Positions 32,967 to 41,439 of a stretch of 64,000 nucleotides of DNA are shown here, in pieces. The number at the start of each line of letters is the position of its first letter. Positions within the stretch are counted from its first letter, which is position 1. The DNA is from Clostridia bacterium (GTDB taxonomy: Bacteria > Bacillota > Clostridia > Christensenellales > Aristaeellaceae). The position numbers and the translations under genes are program-made. Location: positions 62,001 through 126,000 of the forward strand of contig JAFWQA010000006.1 of NCBI GenBank assembly GCA_017509255.1, written 5' to 3'. The notes under the pieces are model-generated. The model did no database searches. It was given only the letters and a program-made list of their open reading frames with translations, and was not told the DNA's origin.

Positions 32967-32997
32967 TAAAAATTTAAGATTTTTTTCATAAAAAAGA

Positions 32998-33026
32998 TTG
33001 CCATTCCATTTCTCTTGTGATAAACT
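32998..33026 (+). promoter_or_regulatory. Promoter of the alpha ribosomal operon
   Basis: TTGCCA (32998-33003), 17-bp spacer, TAAACT (33021-33026). The transcript would begin near 33033, 257 nt before rpsM. Confidence 0.75.
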
Positions 33027-33032
33027 GTCGAA

Positions 33033-33289
33033 GTTAGCCCTGATCTGTTGTCGGGCGGCTGCATGCGTTACTCTGACGCGTGTTCCGGCATCAGGTCAAT
33101 ACGTCTCTGTGATGCGCTGTCCTGCCGCGCCTTCCTTAAGCGGCCGGTCGGCGTTGCTGTGCGCCTGCTTTCACCTGGCGCCGGCGTGGAGTTTTGCTTC
33201 AGCGGTTGCGGTGGGTTGCCGCAGGTGCGGGAGCGCTCTTTCCCCTATTTGACCGGAGGGTCAAAATTATACGGAGGTGTTTAGAACAC
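33033..33289 (+). other. Long untranslated leader of rpsM
   Basis: About 257 nt of GC-rich DNA without a credible gene. Two hairpins can be seen: TTGCGG/CCGCAG near 33205-33222, and TTTGACC-GGA-GGGTCAAA (33248-33266), which sits just before the GGAGG of rpsM. The infA and rpmJ genes that usually precede rpsM are absent. A translational-repression leader for an operon-encoded ribosomal protein (S4 in Bacillus) is plausible but not shown. Confidence 0.5.
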
Positions 33290-33667
33290 ATGGCACGCAT
33301 TGCAGGCGTTGACCTGCCCAGAGAAAAGCGCGTTGAAGTCGGCCTGACCTATATCTTCGGTATCGGCCTGACCACATCGCAGAAGATGCTTGCGGAAGTC
33401 GGCATCAGCCCCGATACACGGGTAAAGGATCTCTCCGAGACCGAAATCAGCAAACTGCGTGACTATATTGAGCATAACCTGAAGGTGGAAGGTGATCTTC
33501 GCCGTGAGGTTTCCCTCAATATCAAGCGTCTCATCGAAATCGGCTGCTACCGCGGTGTCCGTCATCGTCACGGGCTTCCCGTACGCGGACAGAACACCAA
33601 GCAGAATGCCCGCACCCGCAAGGGTCCCAAGAAGACCATTGCAGGCAAGAAGAAAGCCACCAAGTAA
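33290..33667 (+). CDS. rpsM: 30S ribosomal protein S13
   Basis: 125 residues starting [24 protein letters not shown]. The conserved rRNA/tRNA-contacting tail [28 protein letters not shown] is intact. GGAGG at 33273-33277 precedes the ATG. First gene of rpsM-rpsK-rpsD-rpoA-rplQ. The reading frame extends upstream, but the family start is here. Confidence 0.98.
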   Translation: MARIAGVDLPREKRVEVGLTYIFGIGLTTSQKMLAEVGISPDTRVKDLSETEISKLRDYIEHNLKVEGDLRREVSLNIKRLIEIGCYRGVRHRHGLPVRGQNTKQNARTRKGPKKTIAGKKKATK

Positions 33668-33722
33668 GCTTTTATCGAATTGAAACCCGCGTGATCCGCG
33701 GGTTACGGAGGGAGAAAATTCA

Positions 33723-34124
33723 ATGGCACCCAAGCAAAAGCTTAAGAAGGTTACGCGCAAGCGCCGTGAACGCAAGCTCGTAGAGCGCGGCGCCGCCCAT
33801 ATCCGTTCTTCTTTCAACAACACTATCGTCACCATCACCGACACGCAGGGCAACGCTCTGTCCTGGGCTTCCGCCGGCGGACTCGGTTTCCGCGGCAGCA
33901 AGAAGTCCACGCCCTTTGCCGCGCAGATGGCTGCTGAGACCGCTGCCAAGGCCGCTATGGAATACGGCCTGAAGACGGTTGAAGTCTATGTCAACGGACC
34001 CGGATCCGGCCGTGAAGCTGCGATTCGTTCCCTGCAGGCCGCCGGTCTGGATGTGAACATGATCAAGGACGTCACCCCCATTCCTCACAATGGTTGCCGT
34101 CCGCCCAAGCGCCGCCGCGTGTAA
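33723..34124 (+). CDS. rpsK: 30S ribosomal protein S11
   Basis: 133 residues. Family blocks [43 protein letters not shown] and the C-terminal [15 protein letters not shown] are intact. S11 lies in the 30S platform next to S7 and contacts the E-site codon region. GGAGGGAG precedes the ATG. Confidence 0.98.
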   Translation: MAPKQKLKKVTRKRRERKLVERGAAHIRSSFNNTIVTITDTQGNALSWASAGGLGFRGSKKSTPFAAQMAAETAAKAAMEYGLKTVEVYVNGPGSGREAAIRSLQAAGLDVNMIKDVTPIPHNGCRPPKRRRV

Positions 34125-34145
34125 TTTGAAGGAGGACTAACGACA

Positions 34146-34742
34146 ATGGCAGTCAATAGAGAGCCTATCGCCAAGAAGTGCCGGAGCTTCGATATTTCCC
34201 CGGCAGTCATGGGCTACGGCAATAAAAAATCCACCCGCAATCCCGGCGGCACCCGCCGCAAGAAGGTTTCCGAATACGGTGCCCAGCTGAAGGAAAAGCA
34301 GAAAGTCAAGTTTGTTTACGGTGTTCAGGAAAAGCAGTTCCACAAGTACTACCTGAAGGCCGCCAACATGAAGGGCATCACCGGTGACAACATGCTCCGT
34401 CTTCTGGAGCTCCGTCTGGACAATGTGGTCTTCCGTCTCGGCCTGGCCAAGACCCGCCGCATGGCCCGTCAGGTAGTCACCCACGGCCATATCCGTGTGA
34501 ACGGACAGAAGGTGGACATCCCGTCTTACTCCGTCAAGGTTGGCGACGTGATCACGCTCCGTCCCCGCTCTGCGGAATCCGAGATGTTCAAGTCCCTGCG
34601 GGAAGGCACCACCGTGCTGACCCCCAAGTGGCTTGCCTTCGACGCTCCCAACCTCACCGGCAATGTCAATGCGCTTCCGACCCGTGAAGACATCGACATG
34701 GAAGTCGCCGAGAACATGATCGTCGAGTACTACAGCCGTTAA
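34146..34742 (+). CDS. rpsD: 30S ribosomal protein S4
   Basis: 198 residues. The N-terminal block MAVNREPIAKKCRSFDIS and the S4 RNA-binding module LRLDNVVFRLGLAKTRRMARQVVTHGHIRVNGQKVDIPSY are clear. It has one cysteine near the N-terminus, so it lacks the four-cysteine zinc finger of some S4 proteins. It nucleates 30S assembly and in Bacillus represses its own operon. AAGGAGG precedes the ATG. Confidence 0.97.
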   Translation: MAVNREPIAKKCRSFDISPAVMGYGNKKSTRNPGGTRRKKVSEYGAQLKEKQKVKFVYGVQEKQFHKYYLKAANMKGITGDNMLRLLELRLDNVVFRLGLAKTRRMARQVVTHGHIRVNGQKVDIPSYSVKVGDVITLRPRSAESEMFKSLREGTTVLTPKWLAFDAPNLTGNVNALPTREDIDMEVAENMIVEYYSR

Positions 34743-34809
34743 TTGAAGGAGCTTCGCGGATTCTGTTCCGCGCAGTCCTTCCTTCTGGAACCGAATGAGG
34801 AGGGTACCA

Positions 34810-35757
34810 ATGATCGTCGAAATCGAAAAAGCACGCATCGATTGTGTCGAGGTTGGGCAGAACGGTTGCTACGGCAAGTTCGTTATCGAGCCGCTGGAAC
34901 GCGGTTTCGGTCACACGCTCGGCAATTCCCTGCGCCGCGTACTTCTTTCCTCTCTCCCCGGTGTGGCTGTCTCTTCTGTGCACATTGAAGGTGTTCAGCA
35001 TGAGTTCTCCACGATCCCGGGCGTGAAGGAAGACGTGACGGAGATCATCCTGAATCTGAAGTCCATGGCCTGCAAAATGTTCTCTGACAACCCCAAGCAG
35101 CTCATCATTGACATGAAGGGGCCCGGAGAACTCACAGCCGGTGACATCAAGACGGATGACGAAGTCGAAATCATCAACAAGGATCTGCATATCGCCACCC
35201 TGAACGAGGACGCTCATCTCCAGATGCAGCTCACCCTTGATCGCGGCCGCGGCTATGTCAGCGCCGATAAGAACAAGACTCCCAGCATGCCGATTGGCGT
35301 GATCCCGATCGACTCCATCTTCACCCCCGTGAAGAAGGTCAACTACTCGGTCGAGGATACCCGTGTCGGTCAGATCACCGACTACGACAAGCTGACGCTC
35401 GAGATCTGGACCAACGGGACCCTGAAGCCTGAAGAGGCCATCAGCGGCGCCGCCAAGATCCTGATCGAGCATCTGGAGCTGTTCGTCACCCTGACCGATC
35501 AGGTCATGCCCGTCAGCATGGTTCAGCCTGAAGACGAAAAGAAGGACAAGGTCCTTGAGATGACGATCGAGGAACTGGATCTTTCCGTCCGTGCCTACAA
35601 CTGCCTCAAGCGCGCCGGCATCAACAGTGTCGCCGAGCTGGTGCAGAAGAACCAGGATGACATGATGAAGGTTCGCAACCTTGGCCGCAAGAGTCTGGAA
35701 GAAGTCGAGCAGAAGCTCGAAGCTCTCGGACTGGGCCTGCGACCCAACGAAGACTAA
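34810..35757 (+). CDS. rpoA: DNA-directed RNA polymerase subunit alpha
   Basis: 315 residues, usual length. N-terminal assembly domain with [22 protein letters not shown]-terminal domain (about 245-315) with [24 protein letters not shown] and [19 protein letters not shown], which contacts UP elements and activators. The ATG at 34810 (MIVEIEKA) follows GAGGAGG; an in-frame ATG five codons upstream was rejected on spacing. Confidence 0.98.
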   Translation: MIVEIEKARIDCVEVGQNGCYGKFVIEPLERGFGHTLGNSLRRVLLSSLPGVAVSSVHIEGVQHEFSTIPGVKEDVTEIILNLKSMACKMFSDNPKQLIIDMKGPGELTAGDIKTDDEVEIINKDLHIATLNEDAHLQMQLTLDRGRGYVSADKNKTPSMPIGVIPIDSIFTPVKKVNYSVEDTRVGQITDYDKLTLEIWTNGTLKPEEAISGAAKILIEHLELFVTLTDQVMPVSMVQPEDEKKDKVLEMTIEELDLSVRAYNCLKRAGINSVAELVQKNQDDMMKVRNLGRKSLEEVEQKLEALGLGLRPNED

Positions 35758-35772
35758 GAGGAGGAAATTCCC

Positions 35773-36285
35773 ATGGCTAACCAACGCAAGCTGGGTCGCA
35801 CAGCTGACCAGCGCAAGGCGCTGCTTCGCAATCAGGTGACCAATCTGATCTGGTACGGCCGCATTCAGACCACCGAAGCCAAGGCCAAGGAGGTCCGCCG
35901 TATCGCAGACAAGATGATCACGCTGGCTATGCGTGAGTGCGACAACACGGTTTCCACCACCAAGGAAACCCATAACGACAAAGGCCAGCTGGTTACGCTG
36001 GACGTCGTCAACGACGCTCCTTCCAAGCTGCATGCCCGTCGTATCATGATGGCTTATCTCTACGACCTGAAGGAAGCCAAGAAGGACGATGAGAACAAAG
36101 CCGAATACAAAGAGCGCACCAAGGATAACAAGCATCCCGTTGTGGAGAAGCTGTTCCGTGAGATCGCTCCGAAGTATAAAGCCCGCAATGCGGAAAAGAA
36201 CTGCTCCGGCGGTTATACCCGCATCTACAAGCTCGGACCGCGCCGCGGCGATGCCGCCGAGATGGTTGTTCTCGAGCTCGTGTAA
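35773..36285 (+). CDS. rplQ: 50S ribosomal protein L17 with internal insertion
   Basis: 170 residues, compared with about 120 in Bacillus. The conserved start [26 protein letters not shown] is intact. Extra blocks interrupt the middle (about 61-80, [16 protein letters not shown]) and follow it (about 95-125, [24 protein letters not shown]). The end returns to the family pattern ([24 protein letters not shown]). Long L17 proteins are known from several Clostridia. Last gene of the operon, followed by a bidirectional terminator. Confidence 0.96.
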   Translation: MANQRKLGRTADQRKALLRNQVTNLIWYGRIQTTEAKAKEVRRIADKMITLAMRECDNTVSTTKETHNDKGQLVTLDVVNDAPSKLHARRIMMAYLYDLKEAKKDDENKAEYKERTKDNKHPVVEKLFREIAPKYKARNAEKNCSGGYTRIYKLGPRRGDAAEMVVLELV

Positions 36286-36310
36286 TCTACAGATACGCAT
36301 CAAGCAAAAG

Positions 36311-36346
36311 AAACGCGTTCTCCCCGCACAGGAGAACGCGTTTTTT
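36311..36346. terminator. Terminator of the alpha operon and of the SDR gene
   Basis: AAACGCGTTCTCC (36311-36323), loop, GGAGAACGCGTTT (36331-36343), with a T-run on the plus strand and a matching run on the minus strand. Confidence 0.9.
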
Positions 36347-36359
36347 GTTTCCCTTCCCC

Positions 36360-37112
36360 TCATTTTCCGTAGGGGCTGTCAAAATCCGCTTCGGCTTTCC
36401 GCGTCATTTCTTCGACCGTCATGCCGGTAAAATGCTGCGCGCCGAGATAACGTCCGGATTTTCTGTCGTCCGCGAACACGCCGGCAACGATGCCCGGGAT
36501 CGCGCTTTCCGGCGCGTTCGGCGCGTGCTGTCCGCCCAGGTCCGTCCTGCACCAGCCGGGATCCGTCAGGTTGATCATCACGTCCGTTCCCTCCACTGTG
36601 GAGCCCAGATCTATGGTGATCTTGTCCAGCGCGGCCTTGCTGGCGGAGTAGCCCGCCTGCTGGGGCTCCAGCCGGATGCCGCTGGTCGTATTGACGATTC
36701 TTCCGGTCCCCCGGGCGATCATTTTCGGCAGGAAGTGATAGCAGATCATTGCCGGAGCAATGGTATTCACGTTGAAGCTGACCAGATAGTCCTCCACGGG
36801 CGTCTTCAGGTATTCCGTGCGGTAGGCGATCTGCAGCCCGGCGTTGTTCAGCACGATGTCCACCGGCACCTGAAGCGCGTCGATTTCCTCCAGCATGCGC
36901 TTCACGGCGTTCAGGTCGTTCAGATCGGCCTCCACGGCATAAGCGGATACGCCCGCCTCCCGGACCTCCGCAAGCACCTTTTCCGTATGCTGCAGGCTCC
37001 GGCTGTGCAGGATCAGATTGCAGCCCTGCGCTGCCATGAACTTTGCCGTCAGATAGCCGATCCCTCTTGCCGCGCCGGTGATCAGCGCCCATTTATCCCT
37101 GACCTGGTACAA
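36360..37112 (-). CDS. Short-chain dehydrogenase/reductase
   Basis: 250 residues. NAD(P) site TGAARGIG at residues 12-19, NNAG at about 89-92, and the catalytic YxxxK in GYSASKAAL at about 155-160, so a classical SDR. It oxidises or reduces a hydroxyl/carbonyl of unknown identity. Expression starts from the MerR-type promoter at 37144-37174, matching the nitroreductase promoter, which suggests a shared response to electrophiles or aldehydes. Confidence 0.9.
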   Translation of the reverse strand: MYQVRDKWALITGAARGIGYLTAKFMAAQGCNLILHSRSLQHTEKVLAEVREAGVSAYAVEADLNDLNAVKRMLEEIDALQVPVDIVLNNAGLQIAYRTEYLKTPVEDYLVSFNVNTIAPAMICYHFLPKMIARGTGRIVNTTSGIRLEPQQAGYSASKAALDKITIDLGSTVEGTDVMINLTDPGWCRTDLGGQHAPNAPESAIPGIVAGVFADDRKSGRYLGAQHFTGMTVEEMTRKAEADFDSPYGK

Positions 37113-37143
37113 TTGACTTCACCCCTTCTGTCGCGTTTTCCCG

Positions 37144-37174
37144 ATTATATTCGTTAGAGCCTGCTCTAAGTCAA
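37144..37174 (-). promoter_or_regulatory. MerR-type promoter (19-bp spacer) of the SDR gene
   Basis: On the minus strand TTGACT (37169-37174), 19-bp spacer containing the dyad TTAGAGC-AG-GCTCTAA, and TATAAT (37144-37149). It shares TTGACTTAGAG and spacer length with the nitroreductase promoter at 5505-5535. Confidence 0.8.
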
Positions 37175-37193
37175 TAGCAAACGATTACATTGC

Positions 37194-37221
37194 TTGACAT
37201 TTCGTGCAATTTCTTTATCAT
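37194..37221 (+). promoter_or_regulatory. Promoter of the 37253 gene
   Basis: TTGACA (37194-37199), 16-bp spacer, TATCAT (37216-37221). Transcripts would start near 37228, which rules out the upstream ATG at 37190 as the start codon. Confidence 0.6.
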
Positions 37222-37252
37222 AGAAGCATACCGTGAGGGGGAGTTGTTCACC

Positions 37253-37741
37253 GTGCGTAACCTTTATTCCGAAGCGGACCTTCAGTCTGTCCGCGGTTCA
37301 CTGAAAAAGCGTCTCATTGTCCTGGGCGTTGCCGCCGGGATCGTTTTTGCCGTTTTTGTTTACAGCCTGATCATTGACGACCACAAGGAATTCCGTCCGG
37401 AGTGGCTCTCCCTGGTGTCCGGCCTGCTCTGCGCCTCCGTGCTGATCTTTGGCTGGGACGTGTTCTGCCGTCCTCTCCATGCTTATGCAAAGCATATTGA
37501 CAGCGCGCTCCATGGCCGCAGCCATGATATCGTTCTGGAGTTTGACCATGTGGATGAGGACGTATCCGTCGTCTCGGGCATCCCCTGCCTCACCGTGTTC
37601 TTCCTCGGGGAAGCGGACAAACACGGCGACCGCAGCCGGATGTTTTACTGGGACAGGGAGCTCGCGCTCCCGGATCTGGCGGCGGGTGAAAGCGTCACCG
37701 TCCGGTATTACGACAAGCACATCATCGGGATCGGTCACTGA
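37253..37741 (+). CDS. Small membrane protein of unknown function
   Basis: 162 residues from GTG 37253, with GAGGGGGAG nine bases upstream. Two transmembrane helices (about 17-37, RLIVLGVAAGIVFAVFVYSLI, and 51-71) are followed by a soluble beta-rich domain of about 90 residues (IVLEFDHVDEDVSVVSGIPCLTVFFLGEAD, LPDLAAGESVTVRYYDKHIIGIGH). I do not recognise the family. It is convergent with, and overlaps by seven bases, the DUF4340 gene. An alternative start is TTG 37244. Confidence 0.7.
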   Translation: MRNLYSEADLQSVRGSLKKRLIVLGVAAGIVFAVFVYSLIIDDHKEFRPEWLSLVSGLLCASVLIFGWDVFCRPLHAYAKHIDSALHGRSHDIVLEFDHVDEDVSVVSGIPCLTVFFLGEADKHGDRSRMFYWDRELALPDLAAGESVTVRYYDKHIIGIGH

Positions 37742-39213
37742 TCTCCCGGCAGGTCCCCCATCCCGTTCCGGATCAGATAAAACTGCGTGCAGCCGTCGGC
37801 AGTCACGGCGTCATGCATCGCGTCATACTCACTCAGCTCTATGGTATGCGTTCTGCCGTTCAGTGTGCGGAACGTATATTTTATTTTGGTTTCTCTTTTG
37901 ACCCATCCGTCCGGCAGCTTTCCGCTCACCGTAACGGTCCTCATAGCTTCATAGGCCGCGCTGAAGGCAGCCGCTTCGATTTCTTTCCCGTTCCGGCTGC
38001 AGGTGAGCCGGACCTCCGTTTCATCGCCGTTTTCCACAGCCTCCCGCGTTATTTCATAGGTCACGGTCTCCGCGGCGTTCTCCACGGTCAGGCTTTTCAG
38101 GCTGTCCATGGACACGCTCACCGGGTAACGTGACAGGAATCTCAGCGGCTTCGCTTCCGTAAAAATGTCCAGCATAAAGCTGTGCATCGTATAGATCGCG
38201 CCGTTGAAGCACACGTAATCGGTCATGTCATCCTTTTTCTTTCCGATCAGGAAGGAGACCGTTTCCTCCTCCCAGTCCCGGATATCGTAGCTGTCCATGG
38301 TTCCGACCGTGGTCAGGGCAGCTGCCGCCATGTGGATGCGCAGCTCTCCTCTCGGCGTCTCCAGTCCGTACTTTGCTCTTTCCTCCTGCGTGTCCTCCGC
38401 TGCGTAAGCGCTGAGGATCAGGTTTTCCGCGTTTTTTCTCATGTTTTCTATGAGCTCCCCGTCTGCGGGATATCGGTACGGGGCGGTCAGCATCCATTGC
38501 TCCGCGGCGTCCGGATCCTCCAGCTCTCCCTGCAGTTCCCATTCGATCTGTTTTTGCCCGTCTTCACCGAAAACGGTGATCCTGTCGATCCGGGCTGCAT
38601 GGATAACGGGCTGTGTGATCGGGTGCAGCAGCTCCTGCTCTGTTTCCAGGTCGCTGACGGGATCCCTGTTCACGGCAAAAAGCCGGTCGTCCCCGTCCAC
38701 GGTCATATAATAGTATTCAGCTTCCTCCAACCGGAAGCTGTTTCCGATCCGTACGGTTCTTTCCGTTCCGTCCGTGTAGCGGACCCGTGCGGTCAGGCGG
38801 GGTTCCTCCAGGCCAAAGGCGGCGAGGTCGTTCTGATATTCCTCCGGGTTTTCCGTCAGGATGTAATCGTAGCCGATCTGGGTCATTGCCTCCGTAACGG
38901 CCAGGCCGATGGAACTGTCAAGCCCCCATTCCGCCTCACCGCTCAGCCGCAGAACGCCGTCCTCTCCGCGGACTGCCGTCCACTCTTCCCTTCCGGCGGT
39001 TTTTACCGTCAGGCTCTCCACTTCGTTTTCTTCCCGGTTCTCCAAAAAGCCCCATTGGGCTTTGATTTCGTATGTCTCTTTCGGCTGCTCCTGCTGTCTC
39101 GGCCATAGCAGTGCGGCGGCAGCGCAGCACGCGAGCGCGGCAATACAGACGGCTGCGATCAGCGTCCGTCTTCCGCTGCTTTTCCCTCCCGCTTTTCGCC
39201 GTACTTCCCTCAT
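37735..39213 (-). CDS. DUF4340 protein of a Gld-type ABC system
   Basis: 492 residues. One N-terminal transmembrane helix (about 18-36) and a large extracytoplasmic part containing repeated DUF4340-like blocks (YGLETPRGELRIH, FGLEEPRLTARVRYTDGTERTVRIG, and RVTYTVDGDDRLF-like strands). DUF4340 proteins are encoded with the GldA/GldF/GldG-like ABC genes in Bacteroidetes and Firmicutes, where they are thought to be associated with the export complex. It is the last gene of the four-gene set 42383-37735. No enzymatic residues are recognised. Confidence 0.75.
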   Translation of the reverse strand: MREVRRKAGGKSSGRRTLIAAVCIAALACCAAAALLWPRQQEQPKETYEIKAQWGFLENREENEVESLTVKTAGREEWTAVRGEDGVLRLSGEAEWGLDSSIGLAVTEAMTQIGYDYILTENPEEYQNDLAAFGLEEPRLTARVRYTDGTERTVRIGNSFRLEEAEYYYMTVDGDDRLFAVNRDPVSDLETEQELLHPITQPVIHAARIDRITVFGEDGQKQIEWELQGELEDPDAAEQWMLTAPYRYPADGELIENMRKNAENLILSAYAAEDTQEERAKYGLETPRGELRIHMAAAALTTVGTMDSYDIRDWEEETVSFLIGKKKDDMTDYVCFNGAIYTMHSFMLDIFTEAKPLRFLSRYPVSVSMDSLKSLTVENAAETVTYEITREAVENGDETEVRLTCSRNGKEIEAAAFSAAYEAMRTVTVSGKLPDGWVKRETKIKYTFRTLNGRTHTIELSEYDAMHDAVTADGCTQFYLIRNGMGDLPGDQ

Positions 39214-39280
39214 TCTTTTCTCCTGTCGTTCATTGCCGCCCTTTCCCGCGGGCAGGGCGTCCGCTGTCTTTCTCCGTCCG

Positions 39281-40720
39281 TTACCTGTTTCTCCTGCGTA
39301 TCAGCACCGTCAGCGCCGCGAAAAGTACAGCCAGGGGCAGCGCTGTGATCAGCACGGAGCCGAACCTGTTGCTTTCCACGCTCAGTTCCGGCCGCAGCAT
39401 GGAACGGGCCATGATATTCAGGTCGCTTGCGTTCATATCAAGCAGATATTCCATCAGCCGTATGATCAGCTGCTGGCTGTCCGTCATGGTATACAGCTGC
39501 TCCTCCGTCAGCGTCGCAGTCGAGCCGAATACGGCTGCCCGGGTAATATATCCGTCCTCCGTAACTCGCTTGGCCTGCAGGGCCAGGGCGAAGGGGCCCT
39601 CCTCATCGCCTGCTTCCTTCATCTGCGTCAGAGCATTCGGTTTTTTGAGATAGGATGTTGCGCCGCTTTGCAGCAGGATCTCCGCCGTCAGGTTCCGGTC
39701 CGTATCCTCCGGAGCTTCAAAGGCCCGCGACGCCGGCGTCAGCACCGTATAGCTGTTAAAGGCGATCAGGTCGTACGTCACGTCCGCCACCAGCATCTCG
39801 GGGATCACATAGGTCTGGTACGGTTCCGCATAGCTGCCGGTGTCGTTTTTGTCTGCGGTCACTACGCCCTCCTTCGGGATAAAGCCGTAGGATCTCAGCA
39901 GCGATGCGTAATTCGGCATGGAAGCGATCGGCGCGTCATAGTCGCACGTGAACAGGAGGCTTCCTCCCGCTGCGGCAAAATCCGTCACACGCTTCAGTTC
40001 CGACTCCATCAGGTCTGTCTTCGGGTTGAAAAAGATCAGCAGGTCATCCGGGTTCAGCTCTCCGCTCAGCTTCTGAAAAACCACGTCATAGTGGTTTTCC
40101 GTCAGCAGGGAGGAAAAAGCGCTCAGGGTGCTTTCCGAGACCGTTCCGTGCCCCTGGGCGATCACCACCCTCGGGACCCTGTCCTGTGTCACATACTTCA
40201 GAGCGCCGGTCACCGCCCGCTCATAGGCATAGCCGGACAGCGTATATTCCCCCGTCTCCGTGTCGGTCTCCCAGGCAAGGAAGTCCTTTCCGTTCAGGAT
40301 CCGCTTCCGCCCGGTCTCTTCGCAGTATACCACCAGCGTGTCATACTCCACGCTGCCGGCTGTGTCGCTGAATTTGGTCACCAGGGTCGGGTTCAGCGCC
40401 GGATCCGTCAGCTCCCAAGTGACCATCGGCGTCGCCGCGGCATAACGGTTCAGCAGCTCCGTCAGCGGCTTGTCCTCCTGATTCCTGGCGAAAAAGGCGT
40501 AGATATGCACCGGTCTGTTCAGGGATTCCAGAATCGCCCGCGTCGCCTCACTGTGCGTCGTGATGGAATTGTAGGAATAATCCTGCCTCCAGCCGTACCG
40601 GTTTTCCAGCGCTGTTGCCGCGATGCTCAGCGCGAGCAGCGCCGCAAGCACCGCCGCCAGGATACCGATGGACATCCCCCTGTATTTCCGTCCGGAGGTT
40701 TTGGCCATTTGATTCTTCAT
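39281..40720 (-). CDS. GldG-like auxiliary protein of the ABC system
   Basis: 479 residues. An N-terminal transmembrane helix (about 15-37) precedes a Gldg/ABC_transp_aux domain: SITTHSEATRAILESLNRPVHIYAFFA, DRVPRVVIAQGHG, GGSLLFTCDYDAP. A C-terminal transmembrane helix (about 455-475) ends in RRRNR, so most of the protein is extracytoplasmic. GldG-like proteins accompany ABC-2 permeases such as the preceding gene; the cargo is unknown. The ATG at 40720 follows GAGGTGAGCGCA and overlaps the permease stop region. Confidence 0.8.
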   Translation of the reverse strand: MKNQMAKTSGRKYRGMSIGILAAVLAALLALSIAATALENRYGWRQDYSYNSITTHSEATRAILESLNRPVHIYAFFARNQEDKPLTELLNRYAAATPMVTWELTDPALNPTLVTKFSDTAGSVEYDTLVVYCEETGRKRILNGKDFLAWETDTETGEYTLSGYAYERAVTGALKYVTQDRVPRVVIAQGHGTVSESTLSAFSSLLTENHYDVVFQKLSGELNPDDLLIFFNPKTDLMESELKRVTDFAAAGGSLLFTCDYDAPIASMPNYASLLRSYGFIPKEGVVTADKNDTGSYAEPYQTYVIPEMLVADVTYDLIAFNSYTVLTPASRAFEAPEDTDRNLTAEILLQSGATSYLKKPNALTQMKEAGDEEGPFALALQAKRVTEDGYITRAAVFGSTATLTEEQLYTMTDSQQLIIRLMEYLLDMNASDLNIMARSMLRPELSVESNRFGSVLITALPLAVLFAALTVLIRRRNR

Positions 40721-40725
40721 TGCGC

Positions 40726-41439
40726 TCACCTCGCCTTCCGGTACCGTCTGCTGTTCAGCCGGTACACCGTCAGCGCCAGAAAAGCGGCGATAAAGCACAG
40801 GTCATATATGATTCCGGCAAAGCTCAGCTGTCCCATCAGGAAGGGCTCGTTTCGCCGGTACAGGCTCAGGAAAACAATGGCTTTTTCAATGGCTTCCACA
40901 TGGATCTGCCCGGCCAGCAGGTCCAGGATCCAGAACAGGAAGTTTGCCCCGAAAGCCATCACCGCGGCTGTTACGGGGGTCGCCGCGCATCCGCTCATAA
41001 ACAGGTCCAGCGCGGCAAAAGCGCACCCCTGCAGGATAAAGCCGGTATAGCTCACCAGCAGCTCAGCGGGGAAAATCGTTCCGTATATGGCCACGGTCAC
41101 AGCATACAGTCCCGTCATTGCGGTCATGATCATCAGCACCGTCACAGCCGCCAGATATTTCCCCAGCACGATCCCGCCCAGGGACACAGGGCTCGTCAGC
41201 AGCAGCTGCTCCGTCCCTTTCTGCCGTTCCTCCGCCAGCAGGCGCATGGTCAGCACCGGGCATAGCAGCATCCACAGGTAGCTCATTTCTCCGATAAAGG
41301 AAGGCAGATCCCCGCTGTGCTGCTGCAGTACGGCCACAAAAAACATCACAGAGGAGATCAGCAGAAACACGCCGATAAACACATAGCCCACCGGCGTATA
41401 AAAATAACTTTGCAGTTCTTTTTTCCATATGGTCTTCAC
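40726..41439 (-). CDS. ABC-2 type permease, GldF-like
   Basis: 237 residues with six transmembrane segments. The start MKTIWKKELQSYFYTPVGYVFIGVFLL and the block MRLLAEERQKGTEQLLLTSPVS are typical of ABC-2 permeases paired with GldA-type ATPases. Start overlaps the ATPase gene by four bases. Exported substrate unknown. Confidence 0.85.
   Translation of the reverse strand: MKTIWKKELQSYFYTPVGYVFIGVFLLISSVMFFVAVLQQHSGDLPSFIGEMSYLWMLLCPVLTMRLLAEERQKGTEQLLLTSPVSLGGIVLGKYLAAVTVLMIMTAMTGLYAVTVAIYGTIFPAELLVSYTGFILQGCAFAALDLFMSGCAATPVTAAVMAFGANFLFWILDLLAGQIHVEAIEKAIVFLSLYRRNEPFLMGQLSFAGIIYDLCFIAAFLALTVYRLNSRRYRKAR

Noticed and set aside
33048-33284. 78-codon frame in the rpsM leader
   Set aside because: No ribosome binding site, no family resemblance, and it is not an rpmJ or infA sequence.
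34666-36363. 565-codon minus-strand frame opposite rpsD, rpoA and rplQ
   Set aside because: These are unmistakable housekeeping genes; the antisense frame arises from their GC-rich codon use.
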